A stretch of DNA of 64,000 nt from Latrodectus hesperus (taxonomy: Eukaryota; Arthropoda; Arachnida; Araneae; Theridiidae), in the NCBI GenBank assembly GCA_037975125.1, contig JAJQOW010000200.1, positions 1-64,000 of the forward strand, read 5' to 3'. This document shows, piece by piece, positions 10,526 through 26,100 of this stretch. The notes beneath the pieces are model-generated. The model was given only the letters and a program-made list of their open reading frames with translations. It did no database searches and was not told where the DNA came from. Position numbers and translations under genes: made by a program. How positions within the stretch are numbered: the first letter of the stretch is position 1; every line of letters starts with the position of its first letter.

Positions 10526-13500
10526 AACAACTATGCTCCCACGGTAATAATTTACTACAGGCTAGCTTAATGGTCAAAAGCTGTTATATATTTTAATATT
10601 CATTGTGTATCATTACCTTCCAAAAGATCTTTATACAGAAAAAACCCCCACAAAGTACAATATCTGGAAATTTCCCAAGGATCCACCCAGAAAGATTAGC
10701 ATGCAAAGAATTGCATTTAAAAGTGTAGCTTCTCTAATTTTTTTCCTTTCATACTTAGATATACTTTCTGAGTTGATTACTTGTCATTCAATAGTTACAT
10801 TTTAGATAAAAGAACTTTTTCAGTTAGAATTTACTGCTAAAATATAGTATGAACGGTTAAAATATTTCTGTTCAAGGAGGGAATTGAACCCATTAACTAT
10901 TTCTAAGAGCTATTTTCTTCAAAGATATTTTTTTCACTTTGTTGACACATTCTATATTTTATATTTAACCTTTGTTTTATGTTAAATATAGTAGCTGATT
11001 GAAAAGTAACCAGTGACAATTAGGTATTAATTCAACAGTAGTCTATTGTTTTGTGAGTGAGTTCAATATTTCTTTAAAAATATCGATTCTTTAATATTTA
11101 TAGTTTTAATTAACTTTTATGTTTCAAAGCATAACTAATATTGAATCTTGTATTGCAATTGCTCGGTATCAAGTACACTTAGAAGTAAAAGTTAAAATAT
11201 TGGGACCTTTGCATTTTCAACAACTTGATAAAAAATTTGCGAGTTCAAGTTTAAAAATTTCAATGAATAATGATCATAGCAAAAAATGGAAAATATGAAC
11301 AAAAACATTTTTTTAGTTTAATATATTAAAATAATGAAATATTATTTAAATTAAAAAATCATAACCCAAGTTAATATTTTTGTGCATATTGTATATATAC
11401 CTTCCTATTGCACAAATTGATCAAATTTGTTAGAATTTTAATGCTTTAAATTTATTAACGTAATGAAACTCTCATGATTAGAGACAGTTTGTTAATGTGT
11501 TAACGTAAAATTAGCTATACATTTTAAAAAAAGCTAAAAATAATTAATATCTGCTTCTTTTTAGCTTTTGTTTTGACAAAAATATTGCCTTATATCTACA
11601 TTAGTTAAGTATATAATGTTAATATCTTTTAATTTACAAATGTAATAATAGTTTCCAATAATTTTTTTTGAGTTTTAAAATTAAATACAATTTAATTGAT
11701 ATGTTAATAATATAACTTTTTCTGCATTAATATTGTTTTAAGAAGCAAGCTTTTAACTAACATACATTCTATTTTTATTTTGTTTTTATATTTTATACTT
11801 AAAAATGAAATCAGAAAATCATTGAAAATATGAATGGACATAAAGATAAATTTAAAAAAGACTGATTTAATATTTACTTATTTTTAATACATTTAATGTC
11901 TGAATCTCAAAAATTACTGTATGATGTGCACAAAAAATAACCCTCAATTATAATAATTAATTGGTTTTTCAAGACCAGATTTTATAATGAATTAACAGAA
12001 CAACTTTTTAAAAATATAGATACATATAAATATATCTTGAACCCACATGAAAAATAAAGTTACAATTTGATTACAAAAAGGACTAAAGGATAAGAGCAAA
12101 AAATATTTAATGATAGTGCAAATGCTAACAATGTTTTTATTTCAACAGTTATAACATAAATCCATAAGCTTTTTAAATAGGAAAGTTTACTGTCACAAGT
12201 AAAATAATTCTTGTTCAACATTGTAAGATTTATCTGATATTTAATAAACTTAAGTTTGAATTCCAGAAATCTTGCTTCAAAATATTTTTAATACTTACAA
12301 TTTGAATACATTTATTTTTTGAAAAATAAAATTATTTTTTCTTTTACAATTGATTATTTGCACACAATTTTAAGAAACAATACTAAGCAAATATTAAAAT
12401 CATAGTATTTTTGTGACTAATCAGAAATTAATATATTTTAAAGTATTTAATAGATCTAGTTCACAATGAAAATTGATAAATTATATATTTGAAGATAACT
12501 ATTTTAACATTCGATGAACTGAATATAATTAATTAAACATAAAAAAAATATTAATCCATTATATGCTGTTATCATGGATAATGGAACAAATAGCCCATTA
12601 ACTACCCTTATGTTCAAATAATTAATATATTAAGAAAATAGTAATATTTCTAAGAAAGTGACAAAAAATTTAAACCTAAACTCTTATTTTTTTGATAAAA
12701 TTTAAATAATGGTAAAGTCACTGATAAAAAATACCTTATATATCACAATAAAGAATGATAGAGTGAAAACATGTCTTATATTTAACATGCACAAATTAAC
12801 ATAAATTCTATATGGATAAAAAATTTTAGGCAGATCTAATACAAAGACAATGTCATGAGCCTTTAAAATAAAAGGTTAATGATAAAACATTCGACAATGG
12901 GAAAGAACAACACACAAAACTGAAATCAAAGAAATAAATGATGAAACAAAAATAATATAACTCTATAATATAAAAAAATTCCAGCCTAACAAAACTCCAT
13001 GTGTAAAAATATTCACCAAAATTACATATTCCTTTAATATCTATTTGAGGGCTAAATTTAAAAATTACTGTAAAACTTAAAACATGAGAATAATCAAATA
13101 CAAAAAATAAGCATTAATGTCAAGGATATTTAATAACATTATATACAGTTCACATAATTAAAGAAAATTTGAAAAATGTCATGACAGTATTCATTTGATT
13201 GTAAATAATTTCGAAAAATAATTTTGCAAGTTAATTACAGTTTTAAGCAAATTTGTAAGACAGTTCTATTTTTTGTAATAAGAAATATAGATTAAATAAG
13301 TAAATAAAAGTATTATTCAATTTATCACAGTTCAGTGTAGTATATATAGACTTCTTTTTAGTGATGTTCATATATATCATTTAAAAAAGACTGATCAAAA
13401 ATGGAATAAAAGTTTAATTTAGTTACATAAACTGGTAAAATTATAATTTTGCTCATAAAAGTGCAAAGAATAAAGTAATAGCAAATTACTTTGATATAAT

Positions 13501-13889
13501 AAGTTGAAGACGAAAATACAAAGAGAAAATGTGCAATATATTTAAATAAAAATGCACACTTTCAAACAAAACGTTAAAAATGTGCACCAACTTTATTCTG
13601 AGAAGTTCATATTTTTCATTACACTGTGAAACAATGTAATGTATATTTCCCTATTATACATAAAAAAAATTATATCATACTTTAGCACCTTTTTAATTAC
13701 AGCTCACACTAAATCATTGTCATTTAAAATGAAACATTGAAAGAAAATTTAAAATTTTCTTTGAATTATGTATTCACTCACAATAAATACAATCACTAAT
13801 CAAACTGCATAATAAATGTGATAATATTTTAGGTGTATAATTCATTTTAAAGTTGAAATATAACACTATAACACAAAATAACATTTATG

Positions 13890-14125
13890 TTAATCAATTA
13901 ATATTTCCCAATTAAAGCTTACATTATTTAAATGCATTAGAGGAGGGATCGGTGGTTTAGTAATGTGCCATTTTTTATTATCATCTTCTTCAACAACAGC
14001 TACACTTGCATATGGATACTTCGGGACCAAATTTAAGAAATCCCTCTCATTTCTGGGCGGCTTGCCAGTTAATTGCCGACTACATGTGTCTAGAGATGCA
14101 GCATGTGCAACAAAGAGAATATCAC
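13890..14125 (-). CDS. Phosphatase gene, terminal exon 5
   Basis: Acceptor TTTTTAAAG. Encodes [20 protein letters not shown] (second catalytic histidine) and ends PPIPPLMH...FNWEILID before TAA (13890-13892). The PP(I)xPL and FNW ends are typical of the family's C-terminus, so the protein is complete. Confidence 0.9.
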
Positions 14126-17100
14126 CTTTAAAAATAAAAAAAATTCTCAAAAATCATTTGAAAAATATTAAAACAAAAAGTATGATATAAATAAACTTAA
14201 ATCTAATTTTATTTATGAAAGGGAAATTCATTTTAATTTTTAAAAATAGTTTTATATAAAAGTTATGCAAACTGTCAAGACAAATAGATGACTTTGTATA
14301 TATTATTTCAAAGAATAAATAAGCTAAAAATAATGCAAACACAGCACTGAAATATGGATTTACTTTGTGGTGAATTGACTTATTTGCATTGTTAAGAAAT
14401 TTAATAAGAAATTATTTGGACTGATGTATCAAACAGCAGTTTTATGTTATTCCACTCTAGTTCCACTTAAAAATATATGGATAAAAATTACTCTGATAAG
14501 AAGGGGAATATTTCATTCCAAACAGTTTATAAGTAGTTAATACAATTTTCAGTATCCTAAAATTTAAAATATTTTCTTAAGTTAATTGATATTGATAATT
14601 TAACTGTGCATGATAGTATAAATACACAATGTTACCAAGAACTTATTGCCTAATTAGATAAATGTTTATTGGAAAATGACTTCATCCTCCAAATAAGACT
14701 TAACTACACATGGTTAACTACATTTAACATACTTAATTTTTTGCAAATTAAGCAAAATTAGTTTAAAAAATGAATATAATTAAATGAAACTGAATATATA
14801 AATAACAAATTTTTAATGAAAAAGTGTAATTTGATTTAAATAACATAAACATCATTTAATTAAAGTAAATTCTATATAGAAATGTATATTCATTTTTTAT
14901 ATTCGTTGTAGATGTATACAGTACATAAAAGTCATGTACATCTCAACAACAAAATTTGTGAAAAAAATTATATGCTTATAAAATGGTCATAGAGGCTTTG
15001 TGATGATTTTTAAAACCAATGTAAGAAAATTTTTTGAAAGTTTGTTTATTGACAGCTTGAGTTGGATTTAGCAATTTATTAAACAGTTCCATTTATAACA
15101 GACAATATAAATTGATCATAATTTACAAGCCCCAGGTGATTTAAAGGCATAAGAAACTTCCTGATATTTTTCTGGTTTAGAATTTTAAAAAATACACATT
15201 TTCTTTCTTTGCAACTATTTTAGTAAGAAAGTATGAACAAAATCCATAATTTGACAGCCAACTTTAGATATTATAGACATTGTCTTCAGAAATCTTTGTG
15301 AAAAAATAACAGTAGATGTGAGAACTAGCCAAAAGTAGAAAATTTTAGGACATGCTTATGGATTTGTATTAGGAACAAAAATAAGTAATTTGAAAATTTG
15401 TAACTGAAAATAAAGTAATTATATTTTAATGTTTACTTATAATATTTTCATTAATTTTATTTCTAGTACATTTTGTATTACATAGCCTAGAATACAAAAG
15501 CTAAAAAGAATACCTTAGAAAGAAAAAGCAAATTATATTTAGTCTTACCACTATATTTTTCTAATACTGTCTTAGAGACTAAATAATTCCTCATATAATA
15601 TTCTTCACTTGACTCTTTTCTTTGATACATATCTTCTACACTGATAATAGGTTTATAATCCATTTCTATTCTAAAGCCATAATCATGTAATTCTTCAATA
15701 GTCATCCACTTTGGCATGCCCTCCAAATACCAACCCAGCCATTCAAACAAACCAGGTTCAATATTTATAGGTAAATGAGCCTGTCCAGAAGCTGAAAAGA
15801 AAATAAGAAGGTATTTTAAAGCTATTAGAAACACAATAAATACAGAAAATTTAAGCATATAATAGTGTAGAGGTAACACATTTCTATACAAAAATATGAA
15901 AACACAATTTAAAATGAAGCTAAATAAAAAATTGCGATTATATTAAGAACATGTCCCATACAATCTTAAAATAACCTACAGTAAGTTTATCACTTTGAAT
16001 AAAATAAATTTACATTCACATTTAACATTTTTTGAAGAATGGTAATTGATGATCACGACAATAAATTCCAGTTTCTTAAAATAAATACAGAAACCCAAGA
16101 ACATTTTGTTTAAATGATAATTTAAAGGGTTTAATACCTTAAATATTTTACAAAGAATTATAAATTTTAAAATATAATAAATTTTATATAGAAATGAAAA
16201 ATTAAGCTGCAGGATCACAGCAGTTTAGAAAAAAAATGCATATATAAATAAGTATATTTTTTTAGGAGCAGAAAATTCAATTCATCTCAATTCATGTTAA
16301 AACAGGACAATATTAAATATGGCAACTTTTAATGGCTATTAGAATGTATAAATCCAATGTTTTGACAGTTTCATGAAATGCAGAACCAGTTACTTTAAAC
16401 TATTTACCAAAATATGCTTTTTTGAGCAGAAATAGATTTATTAAAAACAATTATTTAAAATCTAGTTCAAGACATTGATGCCCTATCAATTCAAAGTATT
16501 TGTTAGTTGAAAAGAATATAACATTGATAAGCCACACAAATAATATAGATTAAATAAAATTTATATAATCTCCAAATAGCTCCTCTGAATAAGTTTGTAT
16601 TTATTTTTCATAACTTTATGTAGCCATTTAGGACAGGCTTACTTAAATCTTACTTTGAATTATCTTTCTCCTCTGAATATTATAATTAAATACCTTTAGA
16701 TATTTCATCAATTTCAATATTTCTCTAGATTCAGGTAAGTTCAGATTTTTAGGTGATTGTAACATAAAATTTACTGCTGTTTTTGCAATTAAATAATTGG
16801 AATTTTCAGACAATTTTTCTATCTAATTTTATGAAAGGCAGAATTGATAGCTTCAGATATTAAATCAAATTACCCACTAGAAAAATTTATTTTAAAAGAA
16901 TTAAAATAAGAATCTAATGTTTTTTTAAATTAGATTTAAAGATTTTTTATTTCCTTTGCCTTTTAAGTAATTTTGAATAAAGAAGTGAGCATCATAATGT
17001 AAAAAAATTATTCTTAATATTCTAATATTGTTTCAAAAATCCTTTTTTTTTAATTTTAAAATTTATACAAAAATATTTTAAATCTTATTACAGCAATCTT

Positions 17101-20100
17101 TTATTAAATTATTCTGAGAGTATAAACATGCATAACTATTTGTGATTTTGGATGTTGCCCAACTCAAGAAATTCTAAATGATAGTTGACGGCAAATATAT
17201 ATATATATATATAATTAACATTTTTTATAAGTTTTTTATGATAGAGAAAATATCAGCATTTTGCATTCGTATACATTAATTTTACGAAATTGCAAAATAG
17301 TTTGAAATACTGGTGCATATGGTAAACAAGCTTGCAATCACTATATTACAATGTCAAAGAGATTATTCATAAATTTTCATCTTAATTTCACTTATAGAAA
17401 AATTTTATGTTAAAAATGATGATTAAAAGCCTTAAATTTGAAAACATGTCCATTGTTAAAGTCTAGTCTAATGAAAAAGATGACTTTTTTAAAGAAATAA
17501 TATAAGACTAATAGATTTGAAAAAAAATTTTTTTTTTGCAAATTTTCTATAATTACTAATTTTTAAAGAAGGAAATAATTGCAGCATAACACAGTGCTTC
17601 AATTAAGCATTTTAATTTAAGAAGTGCAGAATGATTTATCACTTTAGTTTCTCTTGTATATCAATTAAGATGAATAATTTTATTTAACAGAAATACTTCC
17701 AATTAATATAAATACATGGGTGGTCAAAATAAGCTCACATAGAAATATTAACAACAAATTTATTAGACTTTTTATTAGCTATAAAAATATAATTTGTAAA
17801 ATTATATTGAGGACCTAGCATTTGTTATTCCTTTAAAACACTGAACACAATAATTAATTTTACTTGAAAAATTCAAAATCTTATTTCTATAATTTAGTTA
17901 ACAGTTCTGAGTAAAGTAAATCAAAAAGTAAATTATTCTAAAGTAACATGAAAAAATTCAGTGAATCTAGTAATTTATACCAGTGTATCTCAACTGCTGA
18001 GTTACAACATTGTAAGCAATTTATGCAAATTTAATATTTCAAGTCATCAAACACAAATCATTGACACAAATTAATTTATAAAATTACTGAGCACAATTGA
18101 TAATAAGAATATTTTTTTAAATTGTGAATTCACTATTTATTCTGAATTATATCAATTAAATATATAATTAAACAATAATATGGAGAATGCTGATACCACA
18201 CTTTACTGGAAATTTAACTATACAATAGAGAATATTCATAAAATCACAAATACATATATTTTTTTCATGAAAGTATTTACTTAAATGAACCAAGTATAAT
18301 TTAATATTATTTAAAGTAATTTAATTTAAGCATTAGAGTTAGTATTTATTCTGATGAGAATTGTGAGAGGGAGAAGTAAAAGAATACATTGTATTTTATT
18401 GTAACTGATGGTTGCACAAGTTACAAATCAATAAAAAAGGAATGGAAATAACATTTGCATCTATGCTGTGCAATTTTATATATTTATCACATTGGAAATA
18501 ATTCTTAAAAAAATTAACTTCCTTTAAAAACTATTCCTAAAAAATAAAAAACATACATTATATTTATAAAAAGTCAGATTAAATTTTTTATGACCCCATG
18601 CATATTAAAAGGCTGCCACTGATGATGCTATAAAATATCGATTAATAAACGTGTGCCCCACAAATATTCTTAAAATTCAAAATTAATGAATGTATTGTGT
18701 AAAATATATGATGTATTAACAATCAGCATTTAGAGAATTAGAAGAAAATAATTTAAAATTTTTCAGTGACAAGCTATCACATAATATTCATAATTCAAAA
18801 GCTTTCTGATGTAAAACATCTTTCTAATTCATATTTTTTAATATTGAGATAAAATAAAACAATTTTTAATTCCTTTTATTATAAAAAACTAGAATGATAA
18901 TTTTCATTTGATTATAGCTCTATTTCCTTAAACCTACTCAACAGCAAAATATTGTTGAAATACATAAGCCTATCACATATTTTCCTTAACTTTTAAATAT
19001 AGATAAAGATTATTAAAGCTGTTTAAGCAAATAACAGCAAATAAGATAATATGATTTTTCACCCCAAATAATAGCAAAATCATTCTTATGCATTACACTA
19101 ACTATATAAATATAATTTAGAAAAATGTATAATTAAAATTTTTTATTCAATTACTAAGTATTGTAAAAGGTTAATCAAATTTTAACATGTTAAATATTAC
19201 ATTTGATCAGGTTTCTTCATCTATATCTGGGATTAACAATTTGTCATAAGGATAAAAATAGGCATCGAAAGTTATCAAAATAAATATCCTTAATTAAAAA
19301 AAATCTTTTAATAAAATAAACAGTATTTGAAGGACTAAGTATTATCTTAAAAAAGCATTAATTAAACATAAAAATGTTTGCATCTCCTAATGATTTATTT
19401 TCATATCCTCCTAAAATCTTAAAATTTATATAAATTAAAAATACTTCATTTAATCCCTTTACTGCTGAGGAAAACTTACGAGATTCGTTTCTCAGTGTCA
19501 CCAGTTTTAACACAGGCGCACAGCTATGTGGTGTAAGGGAGGAATATTACCCTCGCCAAATCACCTTTAAAATAAGTAAGATAAGGTGAAGTCGTAAAAA
19601 ATATCAAGGGCATTCCATTGCCTTCCAAAGTCATGAGTCTAGCTTTACTGAAAACAGTGCATTACACATAAGCATACTTTGGAAAGCATACTATACACCT
19701 AAGGCAATTAATGTAAGGACATATATACACAGTATATATATGCCTGTGACAGGCAAGGGGTTATTTTTGTTTGAACTTTTGTTATAAACACAGTAACAAT
19801 TCACTTTTCATTATACTAAATTATAGAATTCACAAAACTCTTCCAATATTTTTATAAGAAAAATATTTGATATAAGAAACTTATTTTAGTACCTATTAGG
19901 TTAAATTTCATTACAATTATTTTTCCTCATATCTCAACATAAAAATAAAATTTTGATACAAGCTTAAGTTTAAACAGTGAACTCTAAAGTATAGTACACT
20001 AATTCTATAGCAATTTAAATGACTGCTGGTCCAAGTACTTACTTTTTTAACAGAAACAATAAAAAGTAAATAGCTATCAGTATGTTTATAAGTGTTTAGT

Positions 20101-23100
20101 GTACTTTGTGCAGAACAAAAGCATGTAGTTTCGATTTCATAGAAAGTAGGTACTTCCATGTTATAATATTCGTAAGTATCTATGAAAATTATGATATAAT
20201 TGATGTGTATAACATGTTACTGTAAAAGTCTCGGCTTTAATCATAAAACCTAACTTTTACAAAAGTGTCTTGAGAAAGCCTATAGTAGGCTACGATAGTT
20301 CCATTTCAGACTTTTATGAAGTCTATGCAATAAAAACTAGGAGGATTTTATCACAAAGCTTTTAAAGAAGCATAAAATTTTATATCTTTATTTATAGATA
20401 TTTTGTTATCTTTGAATACAACACAAATAATAACTAAGTAAACTATGCAATAGTACTGTTAAAGCAGCTCTTAATTCTTTAAAAACTATTCATAGAGTGA
20501 AAGCTGGTACATGAAAGAATTCATTTTATCATAAGATACATTAGGTAAGAGAGATTTGACTCATCCAATGACCGTACCAATAGTTAGACTTATTCTAAAA
20601 TTTATTTCTCAGGAAACAATTTCTTTAATTATTAAGAAAACTAAAAATTTATAGCAAATTAAAAAATAAAAAGGAAGTTGGAGAACTTAAAAGGCAATAA
20701 ATAATAAACCTATTTAGCAAATTTTATATTTCCTAATGAAGATGTGTATCCCACAAGAACAAGACTAAAATATGATTATAATAAAGAATTAAAAACTTAT
20801 AATATATTAGGAACCAAAACATGTTTAAATCATTTACATTATTAGTTTTCAGTTATCAGTTTGAAAAAGTAAAAAGAAAAAAAAAATCATTTCAAAAATA
20901 TTTTTTGCTAAACAAAATGTTTCTATATACTAACTTTAATCATTAGGAATAATATCCAGGTATGAATTTGGAAAACTCATGAGATGAAACAGTCTGAGAA
21001 ATAATTCTTTCAATTCAAAATATCACATCCAAAAATAAAAGGAATTTTCAGAATAAATGATGCAGCCTTATTAAAAAAATCCAAGTGTCCTGAAAATTAA
21101 ATCTTACTTTTAGTAAAGAAAAATGTTGTAGAAAAAGTTTTATAAACTAAATATTATATGGAACTAACTTCAAACAGTATGGGGATGATAATGCTTTTAA
21201 ATTTTGTAAACTTATGAATTCTATACATACTTCAAATATTTAGAAATAGTACAGAAATTTTAAGATTAAAAAAAATATTTAAATATATTTAAGAATTTGT
21301 ATATATCAAACATTTATAATATTCAAAAGCTATCTGGACAGAGCTATAATCGTCAACATTACGAATTCTATTCAAACTTTCCAACATTGCACATCAAATA
21401 TGTATAACTAAAATTTCCTATTTTTAAATTTTTATCCAAGTTTTTAAATTAAGATAAATCAAATAAAACGAAAAATAAAACAATGGCATAAAACCAACAT
21501 ATTAATAACAGGAAATTGTTGATTCAAAATTTAAAAATCATATTAATGTAATTTATTTCAATCGAATGACAAATTATGCAAAACTAATAATTCCTAATCA
21601 AAGTACAGGATATTAATTTTTATCACACGGAATATTAGAAGCTCATTACATATTAATTGCTTGATATTAGTTGGATTAATTGGTTGGTACTCTATGGTCC
21701 TTTTTCGCATACAGGAGCTCATAAGTGGACTAAAAATCGCTATGAATACCCAAACCAAGGTGGTTATCTGTAACAAAGAGTTCAGATTGCAAACAAATTG
21801 GACGAAGAACACTGCATGACAGATCTTTGTGCTCTGACAATAAACACATATTTGGATAATGAATTAAAACAAATTTTTAAGAACACATCTCAGCTCCTCA
21901 TACATAATATAAAGGGTTTCAAATCAAACAAACCAAAAATTAAAATTTTAAAGTGTATTAATTGAAATTTATTTTGAAAGTTTATTTTATGTTTATAAAA
22001 TTATATTTCTGGTTAATTTATAATATGATTTTAAGTTTATAATGAGTTATAATATCAGACTGCAAGAAACCCTATGACTGTTTTTCAGATAAGGACTTTA
22101 TACACTTCACAGTTAATAATCATAGTTTGACATTTAAACATTTGGATTCGGGTGTTTCCACAAATACCATCTGAAGTACCTGGTCCATAATTAGGAAATT
22201 TGTTTGTGGTACGAATCATATGTTAGGTTAATTTTTCTTATCCGTATCTAGTGAAATATATGGAGGCTAAACCATTTCCATAACATCATAGAAGAGCTTT
22301 TGGAGGCCATAAAATGTTTATTATTCGAACAGTACTGACAATTCTTTAAGTGATAATGCTAGTACTTATATATATGTATGTATGTCTATAGATTTATTCA
22401 AATTTGTAATGTTCATTAATTAGAATCTAGAGTTTTCATAAAAATGTTTTGTTATTTAATTTTATTGCCCAGTTGTCTTCAAGGTAGATTGAATTACATT
22501 AATTTTTTTAAAGATGGGTGCCATTGCCTAGTTAATTAAAATCTGAGTTTTCATAAAAATATTTATGTTACTTAGGTTTTATTGCCTGGTTGTCTCTCAC
22601 TCTGTGACAACATAAAATTTAGTTTATGTTTGCTTTTTAATGTAATCTTTTCAAAATTAGTTTTTAATTATTAATTTTGTAATACTTCTTTAATAAGTGA
22701 TTATAATGAAATATTTGAAATTTTGGTATTCAAAATCTAAAATAGCACAAAATTGCAATACTTACAATTCAAGTTTAAGTTGGATTGATATTTTAAATAT
22801 CATATATTGCACAAGGTGACATAATTGATAGCTGAAATTAGTGTGCAGCACTTTGTGGGAAAATTTTAAATTCCACCCAACCCATACTGCCTTCTAGGAG
22901 TTTACTAAGATTTCCTTTATGTAGCACTCTATACAACCAAACAAAGATTAAATGTGATTATGGAAATCTAATTAAGTAGTACAGTTTAGAAACAGGGTCT
23001 CACATGGAATCACTAATTAAAAATTTTTTGTAAAATATTTTATACATACAAAAAAGCATTTAAAAAGTTTTAAGTAGAAAAATTAAACCAAACTTTAATA

Positions 23101-26100
23101 AAAAATAATTAACTCAAAGGTATGTTTGTTATTCCATAGTTTAAAGAACATAAACATAAAAAATGATTTAGAGCAATCAATAACTATCTATAATAAATAC
23201 TTCAAATAAATAATTCTAAATATATTCACAGGTAAACTAATTTGAAAATTTACCTTTTAGAACATTAGTACAAGTTTCAACACATCTTAAAGAAGGAGAA
23301 GAAAAAACATGGGAAAATGTCACACCACTTATCTTCATTGCTTCTCCTGCAATAAATTGTATATTTATATCAACATATTTATATTTAGCTAAAAAGATAC
23401 AAAATTTGCAATACTTCTTACAGAAAAATATGAAATTCAATAGTTTTAAACTATGTATAATTAACACATTTTTTCTTCCATAATAAATAAGTCTATACCT
23501 ACTAACTTCTCAAAGAAGTAATCTGTTATCTCACATTTGTTGTAAATAAAACAATGGCAAGAGCCATGATTTTTCATATTTCTTCAGATATTATGAGCAT
23601 TTATAAGATAGTTTTTGTATTTTATAACCTTTGCTGTAAATTATAAATTTAAAAATGGAGAAAACAATAAATCATGACAACATTTTTTCAAACAAATTAT
23701 TTTATTTGATTTTGCAAACAATTTATTTGTATTCTCCTCAATTCCTTTTGAAACTGCATTCAACTTTGCTATTCAAAGTAAGTGTTTAAAGATTTGTTTT
23801 TAAAATTTTATTCAAAATGACATTTGGAACAAACTAGGGAAAAGAATTTTTCTCAAATTAGAGATCACAATTAAAGATTAATAAAAGCATAAAGGATATT
23901 TTTCAACCTCTTTCATGAAAATAATAATTCTGTAAAACTGGATGCAAATCTAAATTAATAATTTGTAGTAATTATTGGAAGCATAAATGGGTTTTTAGTT
24001 TTTAAGCATACTTATGCACATAAACAATGTTAAGAATTATGATACTATGAAGGATATACTTAGAAATGAATTTTTCATATATAAATAAAATTGTAAAAAA
24101 ATCTTAAATTTTTTTATTTAAAAAAATTTTCATGTATTGAAAAAGAGCTTACATATAATCAAGCACATGTAACATTTTAAATGATCTATACTAATTACAA
24201 AAGTTATGCCATAGTTTTTTTTAAGATATTTATATTAGCAGCAAATGGAATTTGAGGAATCCATAGTGGGAGATATTTAAAGGAAGCACAGACTGGGCTT
24301 AGCTTATATTTCACTCTATGGGCATTTTTTAATATCAGAGCTAATTAGAGTAGGACCAACAGTTTAAAACAGATTCCCAACTACTACACACTTTCATGTG
24401 CAAAGTGAGAAAAGAAAACATACACTGATCAAAGAACAGAATATTAACCATTCAGATGCCAACTCGGAGAAGAAACATTGGGGATTTTACTTAAAAGGGT
24501 TTGTATAGAAAAATCCTTCCCCAGTCATTGTTCAATAGATATTGACAAATTGTGAAATAAAATACATGTTTTTATTATACTTTAATATTACAGTGTAATG
24601 CATAAATGAATGATATATGATGCCTGGTCATGTTCTTCTACCCTCCTAGCACCAATCATATAACACTAATGTATTATAAGAATCAGTTTTTAAGTAATGC
24701 CATATTGATTTGGGATGACCGATAAATTGATGGATTAATGAATGGAATAAAGAATTAAGTTACCATAAATCTCAATTCACTTAATACCACTTTTTATTGA
24801 GAGGAATTTGATAAATTTTAACTCATTTTTGAAAGTAGTTTTTATATTTGAAGTATGAATAGTAAAATCTGTTAAGGAAAATATTATAAATGATACTCAC
24901 TAAACTAGTAATAGTTTTCTGCAGTAGCCATACACAGAAAACTTTAAAAAGGAAAATTTCATTTTAAGATAATTTAAGTAAAATGTAATTCAATGTTTCT
25001 GAGTAACATTTCATAAATGTTAAAACAAGCTTAACATTTATCTTGCTCAGGAATTCAAATACATGCCACAATAGCATTTCAAATATATTTTAGAGAATGC
25101 AAATTTAGCATCTGCTCAAAATGATAACATGTATAGAAATGGCAAGTAACAAAAGTTATTTAAAAGAAAAATGGGAAAGTTTTAATGCATTTTCAATCAA
25201 AAGTATACTTGACAACATCTACAACTTTAAAATTTGATTTTTTTCTCTTAAGATGTGCACAAAATTGTTTTAAATATACAATTAAAATTTTTAATTAGGA
25301 ATGAACTTTGTTATATTTCGACATTAACATATTATTGCTGAAATTTAGAAAACAATTTTCAATTCATTTTAAGAAATATACTTTAACAAAATGAAACTTT
25401 AATAACAAATGACAGATGCCAATTGATTGCATTTCCACATCAAAGACACTTACATATTTTTAAAAGTATATATTTACTTTAGATAATGTTTATCAATCTT
25501 AAGTAACCTAATAATTCTAGATTAGCTATATAATTGAATGAACCAAGCTTAAAAATGAATTAAACTGTAAATTTTAAAATTAATGCTTTTGTAACAGGAG
25601 ATAAAATTGCATGTATCACTGAGCCTGTCAGTGTTTCTCACGAGTGTCGGGAGGTTTTTGGCCATTAAACTTAAACCTATGACATTACATAAATATGAAC
25701 ACATTGTTTAATAATTCTTTACAGAGTATATAAATAATATCTTTTATTTTTTATTCACACAAGAGAGAAAACAGTTTTATGTTTAAAAGCATTATATAAT
25801 TAACTATTAAAAATAAACATGTACTCTAAACCCAAATACCCATACCCAGCCAAAATGAAACTCCCTTAATTTCTATGAGTAAATACTACCAGCTCAATTA
25901 TAGAGTTATCATAAAGTAAGTTTTCAAGAAATATTTCTGTCTCTTTTCATTTATATAAGCAAAAACCATGTACATGTGAGTTACGTTTTATTTCAAGAGG
26001 GTCAAATCTACATATATCTTCAACTCTATGTACATGTTTTAGAAGAACTTAACAATTATCGAAAAATTGTATACAGTACAGCCAAATTGTACATATTGAT

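Larger units (their letters stand above)
8558..13889. other. AT-rich DNA downstream of the phosphatase gene
   Basis: More than 5 kb of very AT-rich sequence with no convincing coding region. Part may be 3' UTR of the minus-strand phosphatase gene: a minus-strand AATAAA (reverse of 13592-13597) lies about 290 bases past the stop codon. Two decayed family-B SINE copies lie inside (see separate entries). Confidence 0.5.
15792..23253 (-). other. Intron 3 of the phosphatase gene
   Basis: A 7.5-kb AT-rich intron. It holds a short TA microsatellite near 17197-17213, a piggyBac-type MITE at 19454-19760 and a decayed tandem duplication at 22416-22595. Open frames such as 19917-20159 and 21594-21812 match nothing I know and have AT-driven composition. 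Confidence 0.7.
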